From NCBI RefSeq assembly GCF_042684365.1, contig NZ_JBHULI010000003.1:1-64000 (forward strand): DNA of 64,000 nt. Direction: 5' to 3'. How positions within the stretch are numbered: the first letter of the stretch is position 1; each line of letters begins with the position of its first letter. This stretch comes from Gracilimonas halophila. Its GTDB lineage: Bacteria > Bacteroidota > Rhodothermia > Balneolales > Balneolaceae. Under the pieces are notes generated by a model. It saw only the letters and a list, made by a program, of their open reading frames with translations, did not search any database and was not told the DNA's origin. This document shows, in pieces, positions 7,398 to 16,296 of this stretch. A program made the translations under genes and the position numbers.

Positions 7398-8186
7398 ATG
7401 TCAGACTTCCACACTTTTACATATCAGGATCAGCAGATCTTTTACGAGAAAACCGGCGAAGGACCCCCCCTGGTGATCCTTCATGGCTGGGGGAGCAGCA
7501 AGCGCGTTATGATGCCTGTGGCTCAGAACCTTTCTCACCTCCGAACAAACTATGTGCTGGACTTACCCGGCTTCGGTGATTCTCCCGAACCTTCCCGCTC
7601 CTGGAGCATTGACGACTATGCCGATGCCGTTCAGGCTTTCATCGGATCTTTGGATGAAGACAAGGTTGATGTACTCGTGCATTCTTTCGGGGGGCGGATC
7701 ATTCTAAAACTCTGCGCCCGCGATTTCGGGAAAACACATATTGATAAAGTGCTGATCACAGGCGGAGCAGGAATGAAGCCCAAGCGCTCCATGAAATTCT
7801 ACATCAAGAAATATACCGCCAAGACCCTGAAAGCTCCGTTTATGATCCTTCCCGGGTCCATGCGTGATAAAGCATTGGGGTGGCTTCGATCCACTTCACT
7901 TTGGAAAAGCCTTGGCTCATCCGATTACTCCAAACTATCCGGCGTGATGAGAGAAACCTTCGTGAAATCAGTGTCTGAGTATCTGGAATCAAGTTTACCA
8001 AATATTCCCCATGAAGTACTTCTGCTGTGGGGGCGAAATGATAACGCCACCCCGGTGTACCAGGGGAAGCGAATCGAGAAAGGAATTGAGAATGCAGCAT
8101 TGGTGATCATTGAAGATGCCGGCCACTACGCTTTCCTGGATAAACCCAAGCAATTTGCTAAGATAGCGGAAGCTTTTTTTAAGTAG
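7398..8186 (+). CDS. Alpha/beta-fold hydrolase
   Basis: Starting at ATG 7398 (a longer frame begins only with TTG) the product has 262 residues. It shows the oxyanion segment LVILHGWGSS, the loop LDLPGFGDSP, a nucleophile elbow VHSFGG with the catalytic serine, the acid in LLLWGRNDNATP and the base in DAGHYAFLDKP. This is the MhpC/MenH-like esterase and hydrolase group; the substrate cannot be told. The usual glycine two residues before the serine is valine (VLVHSFGG), a tolerated variation. No signal peptide, so cytoplasmic. It stands alone and converges on the pseudouridine synthase gene, with a long perfect palindrome between them. Confidence 0.82.
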   Translation: MSDFHTFTYQDQQIFYEKTGEGPPLVILHGWGSSKRVMMPVAQNLSHLRTNYVLDLPGFGDSPEPSRSWSIDDYADAVQAFIGSLDEDKVDVLVHSFGGRIILKLCARDFGKTHIDKVLITGGAGMKPKRSMKFYIKKYTAKTLKAPFMILPGSMRDKALGWLRSTSLWKSLGSSDYSKLSGVMRETFVKSVSEYLESSLPNIPHEVLLLWGRNDNATPVYQGKRIEKGIENAALVIIEDAGHYAFLDKPKQFAKIAEAFFK

Positions 8187-8192
8187 ATGTTA

Positions 8193-8278
8193 GATAGATA
8201 TAAGATGTTAGACATAAGATTAAAGATGTAAGATTTTTATACAGTCTTTAATCTTATGTCTAACATCTTATATCTATC
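8193..8278. repeat. Perfect 34-bp inverted repeat between convergent genes
   Basis: The arm 8193-8226 is perfectly complementary to 8245-8278 around an 18-base loop. The arms are A+T-rich and built from repeated words such as AGAT and TTAGA. It begins seven bases after the hydrolase stop, and the 3' arm contains the last 14 codons' worth of the opposing pseudouridine synthase gene, whose stop is in the loop. Confidence 0.88.
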
Positions 8279-9154
8279 AAGATCTAGTTCCCACTTCACC
8301 CCAAGCTCTTCAATTTCCAAGCCGGCATTAAGTAAACTTATCCCAACTTTCTGAGCTCTTTTACTGCTTTTATCGCCCTCAATTCCATAGATCGGGTCGT
8401 CGATAATAGGGTATCTCCATTGTTCAAGATGCAAACGAATTTGGTGGGTGCGGCCGGTTTTAGGGGAGCATTTTACAATGGATGAATGTTCTCCCTGTTC
8501 TACCACTTCAAAATGGGTGATGGCCTCTTTTGCGTATTTCAGCCCCAATTCACTTTCAAATACGAATCCGTTTTTACGGCGAATGGGAGTATCAATGGTG
8601 ATCGATTCTTCTTCAGGGTTTCCGGAGACTACTGCATAATAGGTCTTGTTTACCCTTGACTTGCTGAAGCAGATCATCGCCTTTTGGGCGAATTCCTTGT
8701 TACGTGCTAAGAGTACGAGACCGGAAGTCACGGCATCCAGCCGATGTACGATGCGGAGGTCTTGGTATCCCTGTTCTTCCAGGATCTTGGTCAGAGAATT
8801 TTTGTTATATCGACCACCCGGATGCATAGGCATGGGGGCAGGCTTGTAAACGATCAGGTATTCTTCGGTCTCTTTCAGAATCCTGACTTCATCAGGGACG
8901 GACGGTTCTTTTACTTTGGGGTTATGATGAAATATCTCATCGTGCAGTTGGAGGATGTGGTCAGCCGAGGCTTCTTCTCCATTTACTCCAACATGTCCGT
9001 TTTGGATCTTGGTTTCCCAAACTTTCACCCCGTGAAAAGGAAAACGGGTGTGCATGAGATGGAGTAAACTATTACCGGCAAACTCTGACTTGACCCTAAA
9101 CCGATAGGTGATGGAGTAAGGGGAGACAATTCGAACAGGGCGATGAGAGATCAT
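8237..9154 (-). CDS. RluA-family pseudouridine synthase
   Basis: A 305-residue pseudouridine synthase. The catalytic motif HRLDAVTSGLVLLARN has the invariant aspartate, and KTGRTHQIRLHLEQWRYPI is the conserved RluA C-terminal motif. The N-terminal part (to about 85) is S4-like: HGVKVWETKIQNGHVGVNG. The enzyme should isomerise uridines in rRNA or tRNA; the exact site is uncertain. The last residues (YKMLDIRLKTV) are encoded by the 34-bp palindrome, so the repeat has extended or replaced the original C-terminus. ATG start at 9154. Confidence 0.88.
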   Translation of the reverse strand: MISHRPVRIVSPYSITYRFRVKSEFAGNSLLHLMHTRFPFHGVKVWETKIQNGHVGVNGEEASADHILQLHDEIFHHNPKVKEPSVPDEVRILKETEEYLIVYKPAPMPMHPGGRYNKNSLTKILEEQGYQDLRIVHRLDAVTSGLVLLARNKEFAQKAMICFSKSRVNKTYYAVVSGNPEEESITIDTPIRRKNGFVFESELGLKYAKEAITHFEVVEQGEHSSIVKCSPKTGRTHQIRLHLEQWRYPIIDDPIYGIEGDKSSKRAQKVGISLLNAGLEIEELGVKWELDLDRYKMLDIRLKTV

Positions 9155-9196
9155 TACGGATTTGGTTCTTTGATTTTAGCTGCCATCCCCTTGTTT

Positions 9197-9359
9197 GTCA
9201 TTTCGAACGTAGTGTAGTGAGTGAAAACGAACGAAACGGAAACGAAGCTGAGAATTCTAAAGAGATCATAAAGAGCATTGTCGCTGTATTCAATCCCCCG
9301 CAGATTTCTCCGCTCCAGTCATTCGCCTTTCAGGCTCATTCCTTACGGTCGAAATAACA
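9197..9359. repeat. Dispersed palindromic repeat, GTCATTTCGAAC type
   Basis: The 310-bp gap between the pseudouridine synthase and trhO genes holds one element of about 160 bp. Its ends are GTCATTTCGAAC (9197-9208) and GGTCGAAATAAC (9348-9359), imperfect inverted repeats. Internal words such as AGTGAGTGAAAACGAACG and GATTTCTCCGCTCC are typical of Bacteroidota dispersed repeats. No gene is seen in the gap. Confidence 0.6.
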
Positions 9360-9464
9360 ACTTAGGGTTGAGTTTTCAATATTAGCTCTGGCACACTTCA
9401 TTTCATAGTCAATGAATTACTAGGCATCCACAAGGATGACAACTTATCGGAGCTTTTTTATCCC

Positions 9465-10421
9465 TTACTCAGCAGCGGAACTCATTTCTCGTTCCTTGAA
9501 ATCCTCTCCAAAATAATTATACCACTTGCGGAATGGTTTAAAGGCATTCTTAGGATCAAACGGGCGCTTGTATTCACTTTGGCGACACTCTTCGCTGCAG
9601 CAGCCTTCCATTTGGTGGGCACCTTCCTCGGAGCACACAAACAGCTTGTTGCATTCCATATTTGCGCAGTTGATATACGTGTCTGCCGGTTTACCTGTGA
9701 TCTCGCATCGGGCGATCGGTTCCAGATCTTTAGGATTTACCGGAACCACCAAACGGTCATCAAATACAAAACACTTTCCTTTGAAATGTTTTCCGCCTTC
9801 CTCTTTGGCATAGCGCAAAATTCCGCCATGCAGCTGATTTACATCTTCCCAGCCGCTTTCTTTCATCAGTACAGAAAATTTCTCGCAGCGAATTCCGCCG
9901 GTACAGTACATCAGCACTTTTTTGTCTTTGGGGATCTCAGCTTCTTCCATCCATTTCGGGAAGTCATAGAAATTCTCAACATCAGGTTGAATGGCTCCTT
10001 CAAAGTGTCCGATCTTCGATTCATAGTTATTGCGAACATCGATCATCACATAGTCTTCTTCTTCCATCACTCGCCGCCATTCCTGAGGCTCCAGATAATT
10101 CCCTCCGTTTTCAGGATTAACGTCATCCACGTGCAAGGCTACAATTTCATCCCGGGTTTTTACCGTCAGTCTTGGAAACGGGATGTAATCAGATTCGTCC
10201 TGCTTGAACTCGGTGTCTTCAAATCCGGGCAGTGACCACAGGTAGTTCTTGTATTCTTCGATCTGTTGATCAGTCCCGGCCGCTGTGCCGTTGATTCCCT
10301 CATCAGAGATATAGATTCTTCCCTTCAGGCCTATCTCCTTGCAGAATTTTTTGTGAGCTTTGCAAAATCGATCCGGCTCATTGATGGGCTGGAAATTGTA
10401 GTAAAGTATAACTTGAAACAT
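9465..10421 (-). CDS. trhO: tRNA uridine(34) hydroxylase TrhO (rhodanese-related)
   Basis: With the ATG at 10421 (an upstream frame uses TTG only) the product has 318 residues. The N-terminal UPF0176 domain contains LKGRIYISDEGINGTAAG; the rhodanese domain follows with IDVRNNYESKIGHFEGA and the active-site loop MYCTGGIRCEKFS. The C-terminal part carries clustered cysteines (RCEITG, CANMECNKLFVC, EGCCSEECR) that probably bind zinc. TrhO makes 5-hydroxyuridine at the wobble position of tRNA in an oxygen-dependent way. It diverges from the exported metalloprotease gene at 10500, with 78 bp between the start codons. Confidence 0.9.
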   Translation of the reverse strand: MFQVILYYNFQPINEPDRFCKAHKKFCKEIGLKGRIYISDEGINGTAAGTDQQIEEYKNYLWSLPGFEDTEFKQDESDYIPFPRLTVKTRDEIVALHVDDVNPENGGNYLEPQEWRRVMEEEDYVMIDVRNNYESKIGHFEGAIQPDVENFYDFPKWMEEAEIPKDKKVLMYCTGGIRCEKFSVLMKESGWEDVNQLHGGILRYAKEEGGKHFKGKCFVFDDRLVVPVNPKDLEPIARCEITGKPADTYINCANMECNKLFVCSEEGAHQMEGCCSEECRQSEYKRPFDPKNAFKPFRKWYNYFGEDFKEREMSSAAE

Positions 10422-10476
10422 TTTTCTCTTAAATTGTAAGAACTGATAAACTCTTGCGTTCAATATTATCGAATCC

Positions 10477-10484
10477 CAAAGTTA
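10477..10484 (-). promoter_or_regulatory. Candidate -7 promoter element of trhO
   Basis: The minus strand reads TAACTTTG, an exact match to the Bacteroidota -7 consensus TAnnTTTG, 55 bases upstream of the chosen trhO start. A matching -33 box at the right spacing is not obvious. Confidence 0.35.
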
Positions 10485-10499
10485 AGGAAAATCCAAACA

Positions 10500-12311
10500 A
10501 TGCATAAGGTCCGGAATCAAATTAAAAAAGCGGCATTTACTTTAGTCGCGATGCTGACTTTTGGCCCTGTTTTGGTGTTTGGGCAAGTTCAAACTGAAAG
10601 GCCGAAGCTACTCGATATTCAGCAGTCGTATCAGCGGGGTGAAATTGATGTGGATCGGGCGGTTCTGGAACAATTTCGGATGATGTATGAACCGACAAAT
10701 CTTAAGGATGGACAAAAGCTGATAGAAAAGTGTGCGACACCGGCTCATATGTTTTTGCACCGTCACCGGAATGAACTCTCTGAGCAAACCCGGAGTAAGG
10801 TGGAGGAATACCGGAAAAGTAGAATAAAGTCCTCAGCTATGCTTGCAGAGGAAAGCTATATTTCACCCTCCGGCAAGTTCGAGGTCATTTATTATACAAG
10901 CGGTGGCGATTCGGTGTCTCTGGAAGACAACGACAACAATGGTACCCCCGATTATGTAGAACGGGTGGCTGAAGCTGCGGACTCTTCTTATCGGCACATG
11001 GTAAATACGTTGGGATATCCTGATCCAATTTATGGTAACACGAATCCTTACCCTGTATATATAGAAAGTATGGGTGGTATTTATGGATTCGCAGACTATG
11101 GGTTTGAGAGAAATTTAGCTGCTGATACTTTTATTGCAATTAATAACAATTTCGATGGATTCCCCGATAATACTCATCCCGCCGGCATTACAGTAGGAGC
11201 CATTTACGTTACAATGGCCCATGAGTTCAAACACGCTATTCAGTACATTCAAAATAACTGGTCGGGTGAGTCCGACCTTTGGTTAGAAATGGACGCCACC
11301 CTAATGGAGGAGGTAGTGTATGATAACGTAAACGATTACTACAACTATATCTATAATTTTTCGTCAGACTTGTTTTCAAGCCCTTCAACTTCACTGATCC
11401 CTGGTTCGTATGAAGACATCACGTGGGCACTCTTTTTCGAAGAATATATTGGGCCGGATTTTTGGGTAGAGGTTTGGGAGCGGATAGAAGCACAACCCTC
11501 TATACAATTTTTGGAAGCAGTTGATGATGAGTTGAGTTCACGAGGATATGACTTTGACGAAGAAGTGGTCAGATCTTATATGTGGCATTTTGTGTCAGGA
11601 TCGCGATCAGGAAATGATGGTTATGGCTTTGAGGAAAAAGAATTTTATCCAGAAGCAAATACTGAGGCATCATTTTTCAGTGTACCAAACGAGGAGGTGT
11701 TAATCAGAAATATTAAGCCGATGGCTTCTCGCTTTTTAGAGGTTAGTCCTTCTGAAAATGATTATGGACCAATCGAAGTTGCGGTGGATTTTGACAGTTC
11801 ACAGGTTGGGTTGGGATTCTTGATCTATTTGAAATCCGGAGAAACTGTTGAATTGTTGGCAACCGGAAGAGATAAACAACAGGTGTTTTTACCCAGTACG
11901 TCATATTGGGAAGATATTGAGAGATTAGGTGTGGTGGTTTCTAATTTTAGCACTGATGTAGATACTAAGAGTCTTTTGTTACAGTTTGGAAAGTCAGGAA
12001 GGCTTGTCGATTTACGTGATCCTGAATACGCAGATCTACCTGAGTCAGTAAGTGCGTTTCAAAATTACCCAAATCCTTTCAATCCTATTACTAATATTAG
12101 TTTTGAGTTATCAAAAACCTCCAAAATTACTCTTGAAGTTTATGATATAATGGGTAGAAAAATACAAACTTTAGCAAATGAAACACTAAAATTAAGAAGC
12201 AGACCATATGTATATGAATTCAATGCAAAAGGACTGAGTTCTGGTGTATATATTTACCGGTTAAGAATTGATAATGAGGTTTATACAAAAAAAATGACGC
12301 TGGTTAAATAG
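10500..12311 (+). CDS. Secreted zinc metalloprotease-like protein with T9SS sorting domain
   Basis: A 603-residue exported protein. It has a signal peptide (about 1-28, ending VLVFGQ), a prodomain, and a peptidase-like region with VTMAHEFKHAIQY, an HExxH zinc motif, and a downstream glutamate in EMDATLMEEV. This pattern fits the MXAN_6640-type putative metalloproteases. Just before it, DNDNNGTPDYVERV is a calcium-binding-like loop. The last 80 residues form a type IX sorting domain: FQNYPNPFNPITNI, LEVYDIMGRKIQTL and GVYIYRLRID. This implies passage through the T9SS and surface attachment or release, in keeping with PorX nearby. It is the only clear T9SS C-terminal domain in the window. Confidence 0.85.
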   Translation: MHKVRNQIKKAAFTLVAMLTFGPVLVFGQVQTERPKLLDIQQSYQRGEIDVDRAVLEQFRMMYEPTNLKDGQKLIEKCATPAHMFLHRHRNELSEQTRSKVEEYRKSRIKSSAMLAEESYISPSGKFEVIYYTSGGDSVSLEDNDNNGTPDYVERVAEAADSSYRHMVNTLGYPDPIYGNTNPYPVYIESMGGIYGFADYGFERNLAADTFIAINNNFDGFPDNTHPAGITVGAIYVTMAHEFKHAIQYIQNNWSGESDLWLEMDATLMEEVVYDNVNDYYNYIYNFSSDLFSSPSTSLIPGSYEDITWALFFEEYIGPDFWVEVWERIEAQPSIQFLEAVDDELSSRGYDFDEEVVRSYMWHFVSGSRSGNDGYGFEEKEFYPEANTEASFFSVPNEEVLIRNIKPMASRFLEVSPSENDYGPIEVAVDFDSSQVGLGFLIYLKSGETVELLATGRDKQQVFLPSTSYWEDIERLGVVVSNFSTDVDTKSLLLQFGKSGRLVDLRDPEYADLPESVSAFQNYPNPFNPITNISFELSKTSKITLEVYDIMGRKIQTLANETLKLRSRPYVYEFNAKGLSSGVYIYRLRIDNEVYTKKMTLVK

Positions 12312-12314
12312 TTG

Positions 12315-12403
12315 GACCGTGTTAATGTATATAAGTGTGAATGTGTTTACGTATCACTAATTATCTGGCAATAAATAAACACGTTAACACTTTAAAACGG
12401 TAA
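12315..12403. repeat. Imperfect palindrome between convergent genes
   Basis: The segment between the two stop codons folds on itself: TAGTTGGACCGTGTTAATG and AGTGTGAATGTGTTTA on the left match the complement of AAACACGTTAACACTTTAAA and CGGTAACTA on the right, with an 8-base insertion in the left arm. The recurrent word GTGTTAA also builds the hairpin at 3923-3968. It could terminate both genes, though no long U-tract follows. Confidence 0.6.
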
Positions 12404-12406
12404 CTA

Positions 12407-13663
12407 TTACAAAGGGGGTAAGATCTTACCCTTAACTTCTCCGAATCCCACCCGGTAATCCTCACCCTGAGCAAATCCGGTCATGATCACTTCGTCACCG
12501 TCCTCAAGAAAAGTGCGTTCTTCTCCTGATGGAAGTTTGAGTGGTTTGGTTCCTTTCCAGGCAAGCTCCAGCATACTGCCATAGGAATCTTCTGTTGGCC
12601 CGCTGATGGTTCCTGAACCGTAGAGATCACCCGGCTGAACATTACACCCGGTAATGGTATGATGGGCGAGTTGCTGCCCCATGCTCCAGTAAAGGTGTTT
12701 AAAATTGGTAGTGCAGATCTTATGTGCGGTTTCCGATTGTTCTGTTTTCAGGAACACTTCCAGCTGAATATCAAAAGTGGTTCTTTTTTTCTGTTCAAGA
12801 TATGGAAGTGGTTGAGGCTCCTGTTCGGGAGCCTGAGTTTCGAAAGGCCTCAGTGCCTCGGTAGTTACGACCCAGGGTGAAATGGAGGTCGCCCAGTTTT
12901 TTGCGAGAAAAGGCCCCAGCGGCTGGTATTCCCATTTCTGAATATCACGGGCACTCCAGTCATTCACCAATACTAAACCGAAAATATGATCGTCGGCTTC
13001 GTCGATAGGAATTGGTTTTCCAAGAGCATTCCCGGGGCCGGTCAGGAAACCGACTTCCAGTTCAAAATCCAGATTTTTGGAAGGGCCGAAGATGGGTTGC
13101 TCCGAATCTTTGGGTATGGTTTGTCCTTTTGGGCGGTGAAGGCTTGTGCCGCTTAATACAATGGAACTCGCCCTTCCATGGTAGCCTACCGGAAGATGTT
13201 TCCAGTTTGGCAACAACGCATTTTCAGGATCACGAAACATGGACCCTACGTTTCGAGCGTGTTGTTCGGAAGAATAGAAGTCGGTGTAATCGCCAATTTG
13301 AACCGGCATAGTAAGCTCAATTTCTTCTCGTTTTTTGAATACCCTTTCCCGAAGCAGTTTACTATCCCTGAGTGTTGGAGTGTCCTCAGAAAGTACATGC
13401 TGAAGGGTTTGGCGCGCTTCCATCCAGGCGGCTTTACCGAGACTCATAAAATAATTAAGGGTTGAATCCTGAAACGCAAACTGATCATTAAGTTCAGGGC
13501 CGTCAAAAAACCCCTCTTCATCCAGCACAAAAAGATCTATGATATGATCTCCCAGAGCAGAACATAAGTGAATCTCTCCATGTTCGGTTCTATAGGCTCC
13601 GTAGGGGAGGTTTTGAATAGGAAAGTGGGAATCGGTTGAAACCGGGATAAAGGATCTAAGCAT
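12407..13663 (-). CDS. fahA: Fumarylacetoacetase
   Basis: The product from ATG 13663 has 418 residues, matching the roughly 419-residue family length, and begins MLRSFIPVSTDSHFPIQNLP as these enzymes do. A purine-rich AGAAG stands directly before it. An ATG 16 codons upstream (13711) is possible. Family landmarks are DYTDFYSSEQHARNVGSMFR, LPVGYHGRASSIV, EVGFLTGPGN and VLVNDWSARDIQKWEYQPLG with the metal and substrate ligands. The enzyme splits fumarylacetoacetate to fumarate and acetoacetate, the last step of tyrosine and homogentisate degradation. No other homogentisate gene is in the window. Confidence 0.92.
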   Translation of the reverse strand: MLRSFIPVSTDSHFPIQNLPYGAYRTEHGEIHLCSALGDHIIDLFVLDEEGFFDGPELNDQFAFQDSTLNYFMSLGKAAWMEARQTLQHVLSEDTPTLRDSKLLRERVFKKREEIELTMPVQIGDYTDFYSSEQHARNVGSMFRDPENALLPNWKHLPVGYHGRASSIVLSGTSLHRPKGQTIPKDSEQPIFGPSKNLDFELEVGFLTGPGNALGKPIPIDEADDHIFGLVLVNDWSARDIQKWEYQPLGPFLAKNWATSISPWVVTTEALRPFETQAPEQEPQPLPYLEQKKRTTFDIQLEVFLKTEQSETAHKICTTNFKHLYWSMGQQLAHHTITGCNVQPGDLYGSGTISGPTEDSYGSMLELAWKGTKPLKLPSGEERTFLEDGDEVIMTGFAQGEDYRVGFGEVKGKILPPL

Positions 13664-13833
13664 CTTCTCAGGTATTAACGCTTTTGAAATAAGGTGCTCA
13701 ATTATAAGCATCCTTAATGAACCGAAAAATCTATAATTAAACCAAAGGATGAGTATGTTTATTAAATTGCTTATTTCAGCGTTTTAACATTTATTCCAAT
13801 CAAAGTTGGTTAAACATTCAGTACAGGTACGAT

Positions 13834-14121
13834 ATGACTAAAACGGAGGTACTTAAAAAACTTGCAGATCAGCTTGATCTCACGCAGGCGGATACGGAAA
13901 AACTATATGATTCTTTCGTGGATGGGGCTACGACCTTACTTGCCAGGAGCAAGGGATTTACCCTTCCCGGTCTTGGGAGTTTTCATTCGGAAGTACGGCC
14001 TGAACATAAATCTTACAATCCCCATTACGAGCAAATGATGATGATTCCACCCAAGAAAGTGGTGCATTTTAGTCAAAGCAGCACTCTAAAGGGTGAAATT
14101 AATGAGGAGAATGATGAGTAA
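13834..14121 (+). CDS. HU-family DNA-binding protein
   Basis: A 95-residue HU/IHF-type protein: N-terminal helices (MTKTEVLKKLADQLDLTQAD) and a beta-arm region FTLPGLGSFHSEVRPEHKSYNP. It is a divergent HU: the usual RxGRNPxTG tip is replaced by KSYNPHYEQMMMIPP, as in HU-like proteins of Bacteroidota. It should bend DNA in the nucleoid. It overlaps the start of the following HU-membrane fusion gene by 8 bp, so the two are one transcript and probably act together. Confidence 0.85.
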   Translation: MTKTEVLKKLADQLDLTQADTEKLYDSFVDGATTLLARSKGFTLPGLGSFHSEVRPEHKSYNPHYEQMMMIPPKKVVHFSQSSTLKGEINEENDE

Positions 14122-15148
14122 TAAGGTCACCTACGCAGAGATCATTGAAGCCCTTTCCCGAAAAACAGGGTTCAGTAAACAGAAAAGTGAAACGTTTGCC
14201 AAAGCGCTGATCGCGGAGGTTAAACAGGAACTGCAGGAGACAGGCAAGGCCTCCATTACCAATTTTGGAAGTTTTAAAGTAAAGGAAGTAGCTGAGCGAC
14301 AGGGAAAGAACCCTCAAACCGGGGAACCTATTATTATTCCGGCGCATAAGCGCGTTACTTTCACCCCATATAAAGCATTAAGAGAAGAAGTAAATGCCAA
14401 ATATGCTCATCTCGAAAGTGAATTGATCGGGGAGAAAAGCGAAAAGAAGGAGGCTAAACCTGAAGTAGCGCCTGCTAAATCAGAAGAAAAAGAAACTTCA
14501 GATCTTGAGCTTGAGACAGCAGATGTTGTTGATGAACAACCGAAGTCGTTTGACCGAAGAAAGCGAGCCCGTGGTAATAATACCGGCTTGATCATGGTTG
14601 CTATATTGATTTTAGCAGTTGTGGGGTTAGCATCAGCCTGGTTCTTATTGAGAACAGATGATCCCGCCCAATCAGCTATGAATTCGTCTGTACAAAATGA
14701 AATGGAAGCCGGCACGCAGGAAGTCCTTCAGGCGCAAGAATCAGCTAACGAAACAGAGATGTCTTCGCAGGCTGAAACAGAACAACAAGAACCCCCAACA
14801 GAGCAGTCCTCTTCCAATAAGGTTATCAATGGAAGTACCTATCAGGTGAAAGAAAATGAATGGTATTGGGTGATCGCTAAGAAAATGTACGAAGATTCAC
14901 AGTTCTGGCCGCTGATCTTTCAGGGCAATTTTAATGCAAACCACCATCCGGATTCTTTAAAGGCGAATACCATATTATCGATACTATCACTTCAGGGGTC
15001 TGCTGATGACCTGACAAAAACGGATTACACCAATTTATTTAAAGCGACTATGATGGTCTCACAAGCTTATCATAATGCCGGGCGAGAGGACAAGGCATTT
15101 GAGTATGCCAGGTATTCCCGTAAGTGGGAAAGAGCAAGTAAGGAGTAA
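14114..15148 (+). CDS. HU-domain protein with transmembrane segment and LysM-like C-terminus
   Basis: With ATG 14114 (preceded by AGGAG at 14105-14109) the product has 344 residues. Residues 1-95 form a good HU domain: VTYAEIIEALSRKTGFSKQK, ITNFGSFKVKE and RQGKNPQTGEPIIIPA. Then come an acidic linker, a basic patch (DRRKRARGNN), one membrane helix (about 162-180, TGLIMVAILILAVVGLASAW), a Gln/Glu/Ser-rich linker and a C-terminal domain, YQVKENEWYWVIAKKMYEDS and PDSLKANTILSIL, resembling LysM. The topology would put the HU domain in the cytoplasm on DNA and the LysM-like domain in the periplasm near peptidoglycan, linking nucleoid and cell wall. That role is inference. Confidence 0.8.
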   Translation: MSNKVTYAEIIEALSRKTGFSKQKSETFAKALIAEVKQELQETGKASITNFGSFKVKEVAERQGKNPQTGEPIIIPAHKRVTFTPYKALREEVNAKYAHLESELIGEKSEKKEAKPEVAPAKSEEKETSDLELETADVVDEQPKSFDRRKRARGNNTGLIMVAILILAVVGLASAWFLLRTDDPAQSAMNSSVQNEMEAGTQEVLQAQESANETEMSSQAETEQQEPPTEQSSSNKVINGSTYQVKENEWYWVIAKKMYEDSQFWPLIFQGNFNANHHPDSLKANTILSILSLQGSADDLTKTDYTNLFKATMMVSQAYHNAGREDKAFEYARYSRKWERASKE

Positions 15149-15149
15149 T

Positions 15150-16295
15150 TTATTCCGGTTTCATGGTAACAAGGTCGAGCAGAATACTATCGGCTATCTT
15201 TAATCCCTGTGTTGAGAGTTGGATCCGATCATCAATGTTTGCTTTGCCTGATGCTTCTAATTGGCGCAGATAGTCTGTTTGTTTTGGGCTGAAGCTGAAA
15301 TGGTACCGACTTAGTAGCTCTTTTTTGGAAAGTCCCTTTCGGGTTCTGAGGCCAAGCATCAGTCGCTCTTCTGCAAGGTCCGCTAGATCCAGTACCTCCT
15401 TCTCAAATGGTGTATTCCAATTGCTTTTAAGGTAAGATCTAAGATCCGGCTTATTACTCCACCGTTGAGCTGATTTTTGTTCCTCACTCCACCAGAAAGA
15501 ATGAGCCCCGGGACCTAATCCCAGATAATTCTCATGGCTCCAGTAACTGGAGTTATGCAATGCTTCTTTACCCGGAAGGGCGTAGTTACTGACTTCATAT
15601 TGATGAATACCGGCGCTTTTCAATTTTTCAACTACCAGGTCAAAATGATCGGATACAGTGTCATCCTCAGGAGGTGCTATCCTTCCCAGTTCCACTTGTT
15701 TTCCAAGCCGGGTTTGAGGTTCCACTGTCAGAGAATAGGCGGAGATATGAGGCGGATCGAATTGAAGAAGCGTGTCGATGTCCTTTTCCAGGGAGTCCAA
15801 TGATTGTCCGGGATTCCCGTAGATAAGGTCGGCGGTGAATACATCTATACGAGAGGACTTCAAAAGCTCAAGGCATTTAAGGGCTTCGCTTGAAGTATGC
15901 GCTCGATTCATGAATTTCAGGAGCTCGGGATCAAAGCTTTGCACTCCCATACTCGCACGGTTTATTCCTGCCGACTTCAATCCTGATAAATATTCTTTGG
16001 TCACGTCATCGGGATTCATCTCCAGGGTGACTTCCTTCAGGTCAAGATCAAAAACTGAATTGATCGCATCCAGAATGGATCCCACTTGTGAAGGAGTAAG
16101 TAACGAGGGCGTCCCGCCGCCAAAGTAGATGGTTTGAATGGGATCTTCGGTAAATCGTGTGTTTTCTTTGGAATGAATTTCACGGATCAGCTCATCCACA
16201 AAATCCTGTTTATGCTGTTGTCGGGTCACGAAATAAAAATCGCAGTACGAGCAGGCTTGTTTGCAAAATGGAATATGGATATAAAGACCTGCCAT
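15150..16295 (-). CDS. hemW: Radical SAM heme chaperone HemW
   Basis: A 381-residue member of the HemN/HemW group. It starts MAGLYIHIPFCKQACSYCDF, with the radical-SAM CxxxCxxC cluster, followed by IQTIYFGGGTPSLL and GVQSF. HemN-type coproporphyrinogen oxidases have an extra N-terminal extension before the motif; its absence supports HemW, which binds heme and delivers it to respiratory proteins. The C-terminal HemW domain includes LMLGLRTRKGLSKKELL. It converges on the HU-fusion gene with a single base between the stop codons. Confidence 0.9.
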   Translation of the reverse strand: MAGLYIHIPFCKQACSYCDFYFVTRQQHKQDFVDELIREIHSKENTRFTEDPIQTIYFGGGTPSLLTPSQVGSILDAINSVFDLDLKEVTLEMNPDDVTKEYLSGLKSAGINRASMGVQSFDPELLKFMNRAHTSSEALKCLELLKSSRIDVFTADLIYGNPGQSLDSLEKDIDTLLQFDPPHISAYSLTVEPQTRLGKQVELGRIAPPEDDTVSDHFDLVVEKLKSAGIHQYEVSNYALPGKEALHNSSYWSHENYLGLGPGAHSFWWSEEQKSAQRWSNKPDLRSYLKSNWNTPFEKEVLDLADLAEERLMLGLRTRKGLSKKELLSRYHFSFSPKQTDYLRQLEASGKANIDDRIQLSTQGLKIADSILLDLVTMKPE

Positions 16296-16296
16296 G

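Noticed and set aside
9579..10235. A 218-codon open frame on the plus strand
   Set aside because: It lies antisense within trhO, whose rhodanese motifs are clear, and its product has no recognisable features.
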